A stretch of 64,000 nucleotides of DNA from Clostridia bacterium (GTDB lineage Bacteria; Bacillota; Clostridia; Oscillospirales; Acutalibacteraceae), in assembly GCA_017442265.1 (NCBI GenBank), contig JAFSAC010000016.1, forward strand, positions 55,971-119,970, in the 5' to 3' direction. The notes under the pieces are model-generated. The model did no database searches, was not told the origin of the DNA, and saw only the letters and a list, made by a program, of their open reading frames with translations. Numbering within the stretch: the stretch's first letter is position 1; each line of letters begins with the position of its first letter. Position numbers and translations under genes: made by a program. Below are positions 9,386 to 17,715 of the stretch, piece by piece.

Positions 9386-9742
9386 ATGAAAGAAAACTTG
9401 CTTATAGATAAATCTATTGCTTTTGCGGCAAGAATTGTCAAATTACATCAGCATTTAATTAAAAATAAAAAAGAGACTGTCATTTCAAAACAAATTGTTC
9501 GTAGTGGTACAAGTATCGGCGCAAATATAAATGAAGCAAATTATGGTCAAAGTAAAGCTGATTTTATTTCTAAAATGCACATAGCATTAAAGGAAACTGC
9601 CGAAACAGAATATTGGATAAAATTGCTTTTTATGTCAGAATATATTGATGATAAAATGAGTAATTCTTTACTTGATGATTGTTTACAAATAAAACGAATT
9701 TTAATTGCTTCAATTAACACCGCAAAGGAGAATAACAAATGA
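9386..9742 (+). CDS. Four-helix-bundle protein (23S rRNA intervening-sequence protein family)
   Basis: A 118-residue helical protein with the family hallmark IVRSGTSIGANINEANYGQSKADF near residues 40-63. Members were first found encoded inside 23S rRNA intervening sequences and are now common as isolated genes; their role is unknown. ATG 9386 is preferred over GTG 9377 because an AAGGCGG ribosome site lies seven bases ahead of it. It overlaps the next gene by four bases (ATGA). Base composition is clearly A+T-richer than the flanking chromosome, which suggests it arrived with the insert behind tRNA-Gln. Confidence 0.85.
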   Translation: MKENLLIDKSIAFAARIVKLHQHLIKNKKETVISKQIVRSGTSIGANINEANYGQSKADFISKMHIALKETAETEYWIKLLFMSEYIDDKMSNSLLDDCLQIKRILIASINTAKENNK

Positions 9743-10113
9743 CAAAGAGAAATAGAATAGAATATTTAGTCTGCACTTTAAGTGTTGTAGTTATTGGATT
9801 TATTATATATGGTCTTATTGCCAGTCAACAACCACTTATAAATGAGAGCAAGGTGCAATCGTTTTTGCTTTTTGGGTGTTTAGGTGGATTTGGATTTAGT
9901 GCTATAGTTTCAACGATTATATTATCAGTTGGCTTTTTTAGAAAACGAGGATTAGTTTTTAAAATAATTGCTTCTGTTTTATGGCCGTTAACATTTGGAA
10001 TATGTGTATATTTCGGTATACTTTATTATATCCCTTATCAAATATATAATATTGTGAAAATTATTAAATTGACACGTGCGGAACGAGAATCAACAAATAA
10101 TATAAACATGTAG
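9739..10113 (+). CDS. Small hypothetical membrane protein
   Basis: 124 residues, no family recognised. Three hydrophobic segments are visible, about residues 8-29, 41-66 and 73-100, followed by a basic tail. The start overlaps the four-helix-bundle gene as ATGA, so the two are translated together. A+T-rich codon use matches that partner and differs from rny and the transporter on either side. The stop lies at the point where a 10-nt copy of the tRNA-Gln T-arm begins. Confidence 0.6.
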   Translation: MTKRNRIEYLVCTLSVVVIGFIIYGLIASQQPLINESKVQSFLLFGCLGGFGFSAIVSTIILSVGFFRKRGLVFKIIASVLWPLTFGICVYFGILYYIPYQIYNIVKIIKLTRAERESTNNINM

Positions 10114-10171
10114 GGGTTCGAACACATAGGTCAAAAAATCAAAAGACTTCGGATTTGTACACCCTTTTCAA

Positions 10172-10210
10172 GAAAAACAACAGCCACGCTTTTGCGTGGG
10201 TGTTGTTTTT
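10172..10210 (+). terminator. Terminator after the tRNA-Gln insert
   Basis: Long stem AAAACAACAGCCACGC / GCGTGGGTGTTGTTTT with a four-base TTTT loop and a trailing T-run. Confidence 0.85.
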
Positions 10211-10259
10211 CTTTATCATTCATTCAAAATGAATAATTTTCCCTCCCAGCTTTTCCGTA

Positions 10260-10288
10260 TTGACCCTCAACCGGCGAGATGATATAAT
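10260..10288 (+). promoter_or_regulatory. Promoter of the ArsB/NhaD-like transporter
   Basis: TTGACC at 10260-10265 and TATAAT at 10283-10288 with the ideal 17-bp spacer; the gene starts 48 bases downstream. Confidence 0.85.
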
Positions 10289-10335
10289 AGGGGAGTGTTC
10301 AAAAGGACCTATTTATCATCACAGGAGGTACATCG

Positions 10336-11607
10336 ATGATTCCCGCACTGATCTTATTTGCGGTCACCTACGTGCTGATGCTGGTGTTCAGCAAATACCG
10401 CCCTTACATTGCGCTCGGGTCGGCGATGATTTTCATTGTCACCGGGATGCTGCCGCTGGGACAGGTGCTCGGCAACATTGATTTTAACGTGCTTTTGATG
10501 ATCGCCGGCACTATGGGGTTGGTTGCCCTGTTTATTGAAAGCCGGATGCCGGAGCTGCTTGCAGACCTCATTATGGAAAAGGTTCCGAACGTTCAGTGGG
10601 CGGCGGTGGCGATGGCGCTGTTTTCCGGGGTGATTTCGGCGTTTGTGGATAACGTGGCGACCGTCCTCATGGTCGCTCCGGTCGCCTTAGAGATCTGTAA
10701 AAAACTGAAAACCAACCCGGTGCCGTTTATCATCGGCATTGCCGTTTCTTCTAACCTGCAGGGGGCGGCAACCCTCGTCGGGGATACCACCGCCATTATG
10801 CTCGGCTCGGCGCTGGATATGAGTTTTATGGACTTTTTCTGGTATAAAGGTCGCCCGAGCATCTTCTTTGCGGTGGAGCTTGGCGCCATTTTGTCGGCGG
10901 CCATTTTGGCGTTTTTGTTCCGGAAGGAAAAAGCGCCCATTCCGAAAACCGGTCAGCGGACCGAGGTGACCGACCTCGTCCCGACCTACCTGCTTTTCGG
11001 TACCATTCTGTTGTTGATCGTCGCTTCCTTTATTCCGAACAAGCCGGACGTGACCAACGGACTGATCTGTGTCACCTTAATGGTGATCGGACTTATTTAT
11101 AATCTCGCACGCAAAAAGACCAAAGAAGCGGTCATCGGACCGCTCAAAGAGATCGATTTTGAAACGATCGGTCTGCTGCTCGGTCTGTTTTTGATGATCG
11201 GCGGCATTGCGGAACAAGGGGTCATCAAAGCGGCGGCAGATCTGCTCGCAAAAGCCGGCGGCGGAAATATTTTCGTTTTGTATACGGTGATCGTGTGGGC
11301 ATCGGTGTTCATCTCTGCCTTTATTGACAACATCCCGTACGTGGCGACCATGATCCCGGTCATCGCCGGACTGGCGACCGCTTTGAACGTAGATCCGACG
11401 GTGCTGTACTTCGGTTTACTGTCCGGCGCCACCCTCGGCGGCAACTGCACCCCGATCGGCGCTTCTGCAAACATTACCGGCATCGGCATTCTCCATCGGG
11501 AGGGCTACACGGTCAAAAATTCCGATTTCTTTAAGATCGGTATCCCGTTCACCCTTGCCGCGATCATTCCGGCATATATCTACCTCTGGCTGATGTACGG
11601 CGTCTAA
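10336..11607 (+). CDS. ArsB/NhaD-type ion transporter (SLC13/IT superfamily)
   Basis: A 423-residue polytopic membrane protein with about eleven hydrophobic segments. Two inverted halves each show the family signature: DNVATVLMVAPVALEI with GAATLVGDT in the first and IDNIPYVATMIPVIAG with GATLGGNCTPIGASANI in the second. Relatives move arsenite, Na+/H+ or dicarboxylates, and the sequence alone does not decide between them; no arsenic genes lie nearby. Start ATG 10336 has CAGGAGG nine bases upstream. It has its own promoter and terminator, so it is monocistronic. Confidence 0.85.
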   Translation: MIPALILFAVTYVLMLVFSKYRPYIALGSAMIFIVTGMLPLGQVLGNIDFNVLLMIAGTMGLVALFIESRMPELLADLIMEKVPNVQWAAVAMALFSGVISAFVDNVATVLMVAPVALEICKKLKTNPVPFIIGIAVSSNLQGAATLVGDTTAIMLGSALDMSFMDFFWYKGRPSIFFAVELGAILSAAILAFLFRKEKAPIPKTGQRTEVTDLVPTYLLFGTILLLIVASFIPNKPDVTNGLICVTLMVIGLIYNLARKKTKEAVIGPLKEIDFETIGLLLGLFLMIGGIAEQGVIKAAADLLAKAGGGNIFVLYTVIVWASVFISAFIDNIPYVATMIPVIAGLATALNVDPTVLYFGLLSGATLGGNCTPIGASANITGIGILHREGYTVKNSDFFKIGIPFTLAAIIPAYIYLWLMYGV

Positions 11608-11615
11608 TTGATTGA

Positions 11616-11655
11616 AAAACCGGGCAAAATCATTGGATTTTGTCCGGTTTTTTTA
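11616..11655 (+). terminator. Terminator of the transporter gene
   Basis: Stem AAAACCGG-CAAAATC with GATTTTG-CCGGTTTT (one bulge each side), followed by seven T. Confidence 0.8.
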
Positions 11656-11706
11656 TTGCTTTTCCGGAAGAAATATGGTATTTCTTGTGATAGGAGGGCG
11701 GATGAG

Positions 11707-12717
11707 ATGAGAGAATATAAAGCGTATCATTACGAATTGGCCCGGTTGAAGGAAGCCACCCCCTTGATGCAATATCAAAAGGGTGAACCGTTTGAGAACT
11801 GGCAAGAAAAAGCCAGAGAAAAGCTTATCGAGTTGTTGGGATTGCCAACCGAACGATGCGAGCCGCAGTTTCAATTGGAATACGAAAAAGAGCAAGGGAA
11901 TTATACCGAATACCGCTTTACGGTGCAAACCGAAGAAGGGTACGTTGTCCCTTGTCATCTGCTGGTGCCTGCCGGCAAGGCAGGGAAAACCCCGCTGGCT
12001 GTTTGCTTAATGGGTCACGGCTCGGGGATGCATCTCGCTCTCGGTCTGGCGAAAAGCGAAAAGGATCAGCAGCTGCTTGACGAATGGCCGCACCGGGCAA
12101 TGGCACCCCGTGCCGTTCGGGAAGGACGTTGTGCGCTGGTGATCGAAGCCCGCGCGTTTGGAGAAAGCAGTGATAAAGGGTATGGCACCTCCTGTACCGA
12201 AGCCGCCAAAACAGCGCTGTTAATGGGACGTACCCTGCAAGGGGAGCGGGTGTGGGACGTGATGCGGGTGCTGGATGCGGTCGCATTACATTTCCCGCAG
12301 GTGGATATGACCGATATCGTCTGTACCGGCAACTCCGGCGGCGGTACCGCCACCTTTTACCTTGCTTGTTTGGACGAGCGGATCACTGCGGCGGCGCCGT
12401 CCTGTTCGATCTGCTCGTTTGAAGGATCGATCGCCGCGATGCCGCATTGCCTGTGCAACCACATCCCGGGCATCCGGAAATATTTTGAAATGGGGGATCT
12501 CGCCGGATTGATTGCACCACGTATTCTGGTGGTTGCCGCCGGGGAAAAGGATGATATTTTCCCGATCGAAAGTACCCGGCAGAATTTTGAGAAGATACAA
12601 AAATTATATGACGTCGCCGGCGCCGGAGATCGGTGTGCGTTGGTGATCGGTGAACAAGGGCATTATAATTACGCCGACCTGTTGTGGAGTAAAATGCACC
12701 AAATGGGTGTGAAATAA
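11707..12717 (+). CDS. Alpha/beta hydrolase, Abhydrolase_7-like esterase
   Basis: A 336-residue cytoplasmic hydrolase. The nucleophile elbow is GNSGGG (VCTGNSGGGTATF, near residue 210), and GHG in LMGHGSGMH supplies the oxyanion region; a late EQGHYNY supplies the likely catalytic His. The whole pattern resembles the acetyl-esterase-like Abhydrolase_7/dienelactone hydrolase families, which remove acyl groups from sugars or xenobiotics. ATG 11707 is preferred to the longer frame because AGGAGG at 11692-11697 is placed for it and the upstream stretch is the transporter's terminator. Substrate unknown. Confidence 0.75.
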   Translation: MREYKAYHYELARLKEATPLMQYQKGEPFENWQEKAREKLIELLGLPTERCEPQFQLEYEKEQGNYTEYRFTVQTEEGYVVPCHLLVPAGKAGKTPLAVCLMGHGSGMHLALGLAKSEKDQQLLDEWPHRAMAPRAVREGRCALVIEARAFGESSDKGYGTSCTEAAKTALLMGRTLQGERVWDVMRVLDAVALHFPQVDMTDIVCTGNSGGGTATFYLACLDERITAAAPSCSICSFEGSIAAMPHCLCNHIPGIRKYFEMGDLAGLIAPRILVVAAGEKDDIFPIESTRQNFEKIQKLYDVAGAGDRCALVIGEQGHYNYADLLWSKMHQMGVK

Positions 12718-12753
12718 AAAAGAGCGTGTCCTGTCGGACACGCTCTTTTTTTC
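12717..12753. terminator. Bidirectional terminator
   Basis: AAAAAAGAGCGTGTCC / GGACACGCTCTTTTTTT hairpin between the convergent esterase and FAD oxidoreductase genes. Confidence 0.9.
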
Positions 12754-12760
12754 ATGTAGG

Positions 12761-14041
12761 TTACGCTTCCCACTGCGGGAGACGGCTTTGGATTTTCTTA
12801 ACGTCGGCGGTTCTCACGTCGGTGTTATCCTCCACACATACCGCCGCGGCGACCCCCGCTGCCTGCCCGGTGATGTAACAGCAGGGGATCACCCGCGTGG
12901 TGGCCTGCATATAATGATCGGTTCCGATCGTCCGCCCGGCGACCAGCAGATTTTCGTGCCGTTCGGGAACGAGACTCCGATACGGAATACTGTAAGTACC
13001 GCCGGCTTCGTGCTTCATCGAAACGGCCTGGTAGAAATCCTTCATCCCCTGCTCATCGCTGGTCATCGGATGAATGTCAATGGGGTAGGAATACCGCCCG
13101 ATCTCATCCGGGAAGCTTTCTTTTTTGAAGAAATCGTCCTTATTGAGCTTATACAGGCATTTCACCCGCCGGGATTCCCGGATACCGATGAAATCGGCGC
13201 TCTTGATCAGCTGAGCGTTCTCGCACCCGGCAACGTATTTGTGGTAATACACCTCGTATTCGGGGAGGATCCGCCGGCCGGTAAAGGTGGCTTCGGTCAA
13301 GCTCTCGGTGTCGGTATCATCCACCCCAAAGGAATGTCCGATGTTGCCTTCGCCCACCCCGATCTCGGGGAAGTTGGGCTTGATGCCGGGCAGGGCGGTG
13401 TCATACTGAGAGAAGATACCGTCGGCGTACGCCTGCTTGTAAGCGTTCGCATCCCGCGGCTTTTTGCTGAAATCCACCCCGCCCCAGATCGAACAGAGGG
13501 TGGCGCTCATCGCCCGGCCGTTTTCGTCGCCGTATTCATAGTCAGCCCCCGCCAAAGCGCACAGCCCGGCATTGCCGGTGCAGTCGATATACATCTTGGC
13601 CTCGACGGCGTACACGCCTTCGACACCCGACAATACCACCTGCCGGATTTTGCCGCCGTCCATAACCGCATCCACCAGCTTGGTGTAAAACAGCACCTTG
13701 ACACCGGCATCGAGAATGAGTTTGTCGTACACCCGTTTGAGTTTTTCGGGTTTGATGCAGTACCATTCCCGCTTATACTCGCTTTGCAGAGCGAGTTCTT
13801 CAAAAACTTCCTGCCCGATGCCGTGGCAGATAAACTTCTCTCCGTCGTCAAAGTTCATCAGTTCCGGAACACAGGCGAGCATACTGCTGCCGCCAAAGGT
13901 ACCCGACTGCTCCACGATGATCACCTGTTTACCCTGCCGGGCGGCGGCAACCGCCGCGGCGACCCCTGCCGGTCCGCCGCCGGCGACCAACACGTCGGCG
14001 GTGTACTTTATATCCAATTGTTTTTTATATTCGATCTGCAT
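12761..14041 (-). CDS. FAD-dependent oxidoreductase (FAD_oxidored family)
   Basis: A 426-residue flavoprotein. Dinucleotide motif VLVAGGGPAGVAAAVAAARQG is at about residues 16-36, the second FAD contact YIDCTGNAGLCALAG near 170-185, and the C-terminal VAGRTIGTDHYMQATTRVIPCCYITGQAAG near 370-400. ATG 14041, with GAGGAGG seven bases ahead, is chosen over an upstream ATG at 14080. It follows the choloylglycine hydrolase by 28 bases and is probably co-transcribed. The family acts on varied substrates; no specific reaction can be assigned. A functional tie to bile acids is possible but only suggested by position. Confidence 0.78.
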   Translation of the reverse strand: MQIEYKKQLDIKYTADVLVAGGGPAGVAAAVAAARQGKQVIIVEQSGTFGGSSMLACVPELMNFDDGEKFICHGIGQEVFEELALQSEYKREWYCIKPEKLKRVYDKLILDAGVKVLFYTKLVDAVMDGGKIRQVVLSGVEGVYAVEAKMYIDCTGNAGLCALAGADYEYGDENGRAMSATLCSIWGGVDFSKKPRDANAYKQAYADGIFSQYDTALPGIKPNFPEIGVGEGNIGHSFGVDDTDTESLTEATFTGRRILPEYEVYYHKYVAGCENAQLIKSADFIGIRESRRVKCLYKLNKDDFFKKESFPDEIGRYSYPIDIHPMTSDEQGMKDFYQAVSMKHEAGGTYSIPYRSLVPERHENLLVAGRTIGTDHYMQATTRVIPCCYITGQAAGVAAAVCVEDNTDVRTADVKKIQSRLPQWEA

Positions 14042-14069
14042 AGGGAAACCTCCTCGCCGATTTACCCCT

Positions 14070-15071
14070 TCAGTATACAATATCTCCCGGGTTTTGTAAA
14101 CCTTTTTCCATTTGAACGGACGGTGCTTTGCACAGCGGATAGGAAATGAGGGTATCCCCGTCTAAATTTTCCCGATGCATGTCCACCCCGGTGATCCGGC
14201 GGTTTTCGTAGGTGGTGTAATAGTAAACACCGCGGTCGGTGTTACAGCAGGAGGAATAAATGGTGTATTCGAAATTCTCTCCCACCCGGCAACATCCTTT
14301 CGGTTGTTCCACTGCCGAAAGAATATGGAAAAACTGGCTTAAACTCTCCTCTTCGCTCTCCCCGCAGACCGAATTGAGCTTCACAAATGCCGCCCGCACA
14401 AATCGGGAAGCGGAGGATAGATCCCCCGGCAGGCCGATCGCCCCCATACCGCGGCTGTAAGGGTCAAGCGAAAGGTGTTCGGCAAACCGGCTTTTGGGTT
14501 CTTCCCGGGTGAGATTGCGAAAATTGATGAGATTGGTCAGGTGATAATCAAACGGCGGATTGTTGGTGAGCACCCCGATCGGGTTGTCACAAATTTTCAG
14601 TCCGTCTTTAAGCGGTTCGATGACCAGACTTTCCTTTCGGTCGGACACCATAAAATGAAGCGGGGAGAGGGGAAGGGTATCGCTGAAATTTTCATTGACG
14701 AGAGTTAAGTGAGAGAGGAGATTTCGGGTCTCTTTCACGGTGGCGCATTGTCCTAAAATCCACGGGATAAGCTCGAAAGGGGTGATGTTATCCCGGGTGT
14801 AATTAAACGGCTGATAGGTGGCATTCCCCGGGAAATTCAGCCCGGCGATACTCAGTCCCTTTTCGTTGGTGGCATCGTAATACAGCGGATAATTTTGCTG
14901 TATAAACGCCATGCCGATCATCGCGTAGTGGCTTGATAGGGTCTTTTGATGCCGAAAGGGGAGCGGGAACCGGCGTGGGGTAATCGTCACCGTTTCGTGA
15001 TAGGAAAAATCATAATCAAGGTTGCGCCCAAAATAGTGGTCACGGGTCAAAAAGGAAATCGCCGTACACAT
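14070..15071 (-). CDS. Choloylglycine hydrolase family protein, probable bile salt hydrolase
   Basis: A 333-residue Ntn hydrolase. After Met removal Cys2 becomes the N-terminal nucleophile (MCTAISF). The other family residues are in place: Arg16 and Asp19 in GRNLDY, Asn79 in AGLNFPG, Asn170/171 in VLTNNPPFDYHLTNL, and Arg223 in GLPGDLSSASRF. These blocks match bile salt hydrolases more closely than penicillin V acylases, which supports deconjugation of glycine/taurine bile salts; N-acyl-homoserine lactone or penicillin acylase activity cannot be excluded. ATG 15071 is used since the GGAGGG site abuts the earlier ATG 15077 with no spacing. Cytoplasmic, no signal peptide. Confidence 0.85.
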   Translation of the reverse strand: MCTAISFLTRDHYFGRNLDYDFSYHETVTITPRRFPLPFRHQKTLSSHYAMIGMAFIQQNYPLYYDATNEKGLSIAGLNFPGNATYQPFNYTRDNITPFELIPWILGQCATVKETRNLLSHLTLVNENFSDTLPLSPLHFMVSDRKESLVIEPLKDGLKICDNPIGVLTNNPPFDYHLTNLINFRNLTREEPKSRFAEHLSLDPYSRGMGAIGLPGDLSSASRFVRAAFVKLNSVCGESEEESLSQFFHILSAVEQPKGCCRVGENFEYTIYSSCCNTDRGVYYYTTYENRRITGVDMHRENLDGDTLISYPLCKAPSVQMEKGLQNPGDIVY

Positions 15072-15105
15072 AAACATCCCTCCGTTTTTGATTAGTATGC
15101 CCGCA

Positions 15106-15139
15106 GAAAAACAAAAGACACCGGGGTTGCCCCAGTGTC
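15106..15139 (-). terminator. Terminator of the DUF2752 gene
   Basis: 10-bp stem 15117-15126 with 15130-15139 (GACACTGGGG / CCCCGGTGTC read on the - strand), then TTTTGTTTTT. Confidence 0.8.
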
Positions 15140-15200
15140 CTTCGGAACAGGGGGCAAATCCGATGTCTTTTTACACGGTTGATTTTAAGAGCGGCACCGA

Positions 15201-15533
15201 TCAAAACAACCTGATGATCCAATGGACAAAAAAGCCGGCACAGATCAAAGAAAGGAGTCCTTCGTTTACCCATTTTCGTTTAAACGGATGCCAGTCTGTT
15301 AAAAAGTAGAACAAAAATATCGGTACGGTCCAAAACAAGGGATGCATCCGAAAAGCGTAGCGCAGATCAAGATGCAGCAATCCGACCATCGCACGTGTCA
15401 TTCCGCATCCGGGGCAGGGAATGTTGAAGAAATATAAAAACGGACACGGTAGTTGAAATACGATAAAGACGGTGATGATCACGGCAAACAGACCGCCGGT
15501 GATCAGTTTATCCTTCAGATTGGTTATCCTCAT
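15201..15533 (-). CDS. DUF2752 membrane protein
   Basis: 110 residues with three hydrophobic segments (about residues 10-30, 62-80 and 90-107). The family signature IPCPGCGMTRAMVGLLHLDL, with a CPGCG motif next to the first membrane segment, is intact, followed by the typical FRMHPLF. The family is found throughout Firmicutes and Bacteroidetes; function is unknown. The nearest upstream gene on this strand (TM2 protein, 15608) also encodes a small membrane protein but is separated by a hairpin. Confidence 0.85.
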   Translation of the reverse strand: MRITNLKDKLITGGLFAVIITVFIVFQLPCPFLYFFNIPCPGCGMTRAMVGLLHLDLRYAFRMHPLFWTVPIFLFYFLTDWHPFKRKWVNEGLLSLICAGFFVHWIIRLF

Positions 15534-15554
15534 AATGGCTCGTCCTTTTCATAA

Positions 15555-15592
15555 AGGAAAGAGCAGATCGAAAATTCGGTCTGCTCTTTCGC
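15555..15592 (-). terminator. Hairpin terminator after the TM2 gene
   Basis: 14-bp stem GAAAGAGCAGATCG (15557-15570) with CGGTCTGCTCTTTC (15577-15590), one G-T pair. The trailing T-run on the - strand is short. Confidence 0.65.
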
Positions 15593-15607
15593 ACACGATG
15601 CTGTTGT

Positions 15608-15850
15608 TTACGAGGGGATACCGCTGGAGAGGGTGGCCTTCTTCTCTTCGAATTCCTCGTCGCTCATCTTGAGCACCTGAATGCCCAGAATGATGCCTTT
15701 GATCATGTTGATGATGCCGATAACACCGCAGGTAATCACACCGAAAACGATGCGTTTAATACCTGTGCCGACATTTCCCTGCATAAAGCACGGAACGCCG
15801 TAGGAATTGAAAATGATACACATAATGCCGAATAATACTTTGTTGTTCAT
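15608..15850 (-). CDS. TM2-domain protein
   Basis: 80 residues with two hydrophobic hairpin segments (residues 4-22 and 31-57) separated by a short turn, GNVGTGIKRIVFG, as in TM2-domain proteins, then a charged tail (KMSDEEFEEKKATL). The start ATG 15850 has AGGAGGG seven bases upstream. The family has no defined biochemical role. It appears to be monocistronic, ending in a hairpin at 15555-15592. Confidence 0.75.
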   Translation of the reverse strand: MNNKVLFGIMCIIFNSYGVPCFMQGNVGTGIKRIVFGVITCGVIGIINMIKGIILGIQVLKMSDEEFEEKKATLSSGIPS

Positions 15851-15929
15851 AAAAACCCTCCTGACGTAGTTTCTATATTTATACTACAAGATTCTATAAA
15901 AAATGTCAATGTTTTCACACGGTTGATTT

Positions 15930-16763
15930 TTAAGAAACAAAGAAATGTAAGAACCAGGCGCTCTTGAACGCAAAGTTGAAGGAGGAATCCTTTTCGTCGA
16001 TCAGCACACCGTACACCTTGATGCATTCGTGGAAGTAGAAGGCGAGCAATCCTATCAGTAACAGCGCCCCGGTGATAATCGCGCAGATGACCGACAGGAC
16101 GGTGGACAGCGGCAGGATCAGCGCCACGCCCAACCCCAGCAACAAGGCGGTGATGAGCGAATGGATGAAGAAGTACATGGTTTCGGCGCTGAAAATGTTT
16201 TTCTTGAGATATAGCCACCGGCTGAACCGCAGATGCTCCTCATAGTGATCGGAGCCCTCGTATTTCACCTCTTCTTTGATGCAGTAAGAAGTACCTTTTT
16301 TCTTTAACACCCCGTAAAACACCGCCTGAACCGCCTGCTTGTCCATACGGTCCATGTGCATACTGTGTAACACGGTGATGCTTTGACAGCAAAGCCAATA
16401 GATTTCCTTATACACGCGATACCGCGCAATGACCAGCGAAAACAGCGCTCCGACCAGGGTAACGGCGAGGAAGATCCACCCCTTGGCGGCCCAACTCACC
16501 TGATCGATACCCAATGCCAGCGGCACTAAAAAGGTGACAAGACCGAGAAAAACGGTGATGATCTGATCCCGCTTGGTTTGCTGCAGTCCTAACTCCTCCA
16601 CACACCGTTCGTATAGAGCGTCCAAATCGATATCCGGGTGGGTCTTACGCTGGTCCGGGCGCAGGTCACGGTTCTGGAAGTAGCCGTCTTCTTTGGGTTC
16701 CGGTTTCCGGACGTCCACGATTTTGCGAGGAGCGTATACCGGCTTTTGTTGTTTGTTTTCCAT
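15930..16763 (-). CDS. Hypothetical four-pass membrane protein
   Basis: 277 residues, no family recognised. The first ~70 residues are charged and proline-rich. Two hydrophobic pairs follow, at about 75-95/100-118 and 200-220/225-248, separated by a soluble region of about 80 residues. ATG 16763 is chosen because GGAG lies eight bases upstream and it starts one base after the inositol monophosphatase stop; the longer frame would run into that gene. The tight junction indicates co-transcription and possibly coupled translation with the phosphatase. Confidence 0.6.
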   Translation of the reverse strand: MENKQQKPVYAPRKIVDVRKPEPKEDGYFQNRDLRPDQRKTHPDIDLDALYERCVEELGLQQTKRDQIITVFLGLVTFLVPLALGIDQVSWAAKGWIFLAVTLVGALFSLVIARYRVYKEIYWLCCQSITVLHSMHMDRMDKQAVQAVFYGVLKKKGTSYCIKEEVKYEGSDHYEEHLRFSRWLYLKKNIFSAETMYFFIHSLITALLLGLGVALILPLSTVLSVICAIITGALLLIGLLAFYFHECIKVYGVLIDEKDSSFNFAFKSAWFLHFFVS

Positions 16764-16764
16764 A

Positions 16765-17571
16765 TCAGAACTCCCTTTGATAGGTAATTTCGGGAATATG
16801 CTGAGATACCTTTTGAACCAATCGGTCGAAATTCTCCCGGGTGTTGGCGGCAATGAGCGGGGTGAGCAGATCGTAGGACAGCGGCTCGCCCCCGAGCGAG
16901 GAGATGAATCCGCCCGCCTCCCGGAGGATCAGCCCGGCCGCCGCATGATCCCAGGGGTATACCCGGATCTCAAAATACAGGTCACAACGTCCCGCCGCCA
17001 GGTAGCACAGCTCCAAAGCGCAGGTGCCGAACCGACGGAAATCGTTACACTGGTGGTACACGTCGGTGAGAAGTGAGATGCAGGGAGCGGCGTGCTCCTT
17101 TTGGTATAAGCTGAAGGCGGTGCAGAATAAACCGTCCGAAAACGGCTTATCCGATACGGTGATGCGCCGGCCGTTGAGGTAGGCGCCGCCCTCTTTTTCC
17201 GCCGTAAACAGTTCTTTTTTGCGAAGCGAATATACCACCCCGAGCACCGGCTCGTTGTTTTGTAACAGCGCTACCGAAATGGCGCAGTCGGCGATCCCCC
17301 GGGCAAAGTTCATAGTTCCGTCGATCGGATCGACGATCCATAAAAATTCGCTTTTCTCCTGTCCTCGCTGTTCTTCTTCGCCAAAGAAGGTGGAGCCGGG
17401 GAGCATGGCTATAAGATGTTTTTGGAGATAGGATTGAATGGAGGTATCCGCGGTGGTGACGATGTTGATGGCCGACCCCTTTTCGGCGACCGAAAAGTTT
17501 TCATCTCGCATAAACCGGGAGGCCCTTTTCACCAGCCGCACCGTCTTTTTGAGCAATCCGCTTTTGCTCAT
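16765..17571 (-). CDS. Inositol monophosphatase family protein
   Basis: 268 residues, standard length for the family. Mg2+-binding motifs are complete: GEEE (residues ~70-73), DPIDGTMNF (~88-96) and WDHAAAGLILREAGG (~220). Such enzymes hydrolyse inositol-1-phosphate and related sugar or nucleotide phosphates; a SuhB-like or histidinol-phosphatase-like role is equally possible. It is the first gene of a two-gene unit with the membrane protein at 15930-16763. Confidence 0.88.
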   Translation of the reverse strand: MSKSGLLKKTVRLVKRASRFMRDENFSVAEKGSAINIVTTADTSIQSYLQKHLIAMLPGSTFFGEEEQRGQEKSEFLWIVDPIDGTMNFARGIADCAISVALLQNNEPVLGVVYSLRKKELFTAEKEGGAYLNGRRITVSDKPFSDGLFCTAFSLYQKEHAAPCISLLTDVYHQCNDFRRFGTCALELCYLAAGRCDLYFEIRVYPWDHAAAGLILREAGGFISSLGGEPLSYDLLTPLIAANTRENFDRLVQKVSQHIPEITYQREF

Positions 17572-17678
17572 TCGGTCATCCCCTCTCCTTGTTTTCTTTA
17601 TTATAACAACGTTTTTTCAGAATGGCAACATATCCCTTTGGTAAAAATGAATTTTTTGATAAGTAATAAAAAACGGGC

Positions 17679-17713
17679 TGAAAAATCCGCTCTCCGGGGA
17701 GAGCGGATTTTCC
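17679..17713 (-). terminator. Terminator of the SGNH hydrolase gene (repeated hairpin)
   Basis: Stem AATCCGCTCTCC / GGAGAGCGGATT with A- and T-runs. The 31 bases 17679-17709 recur exactly at 23091-23121, where they end another - strand gene. Confidence 0.85.
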
Positions 17714-17715
17714 GG

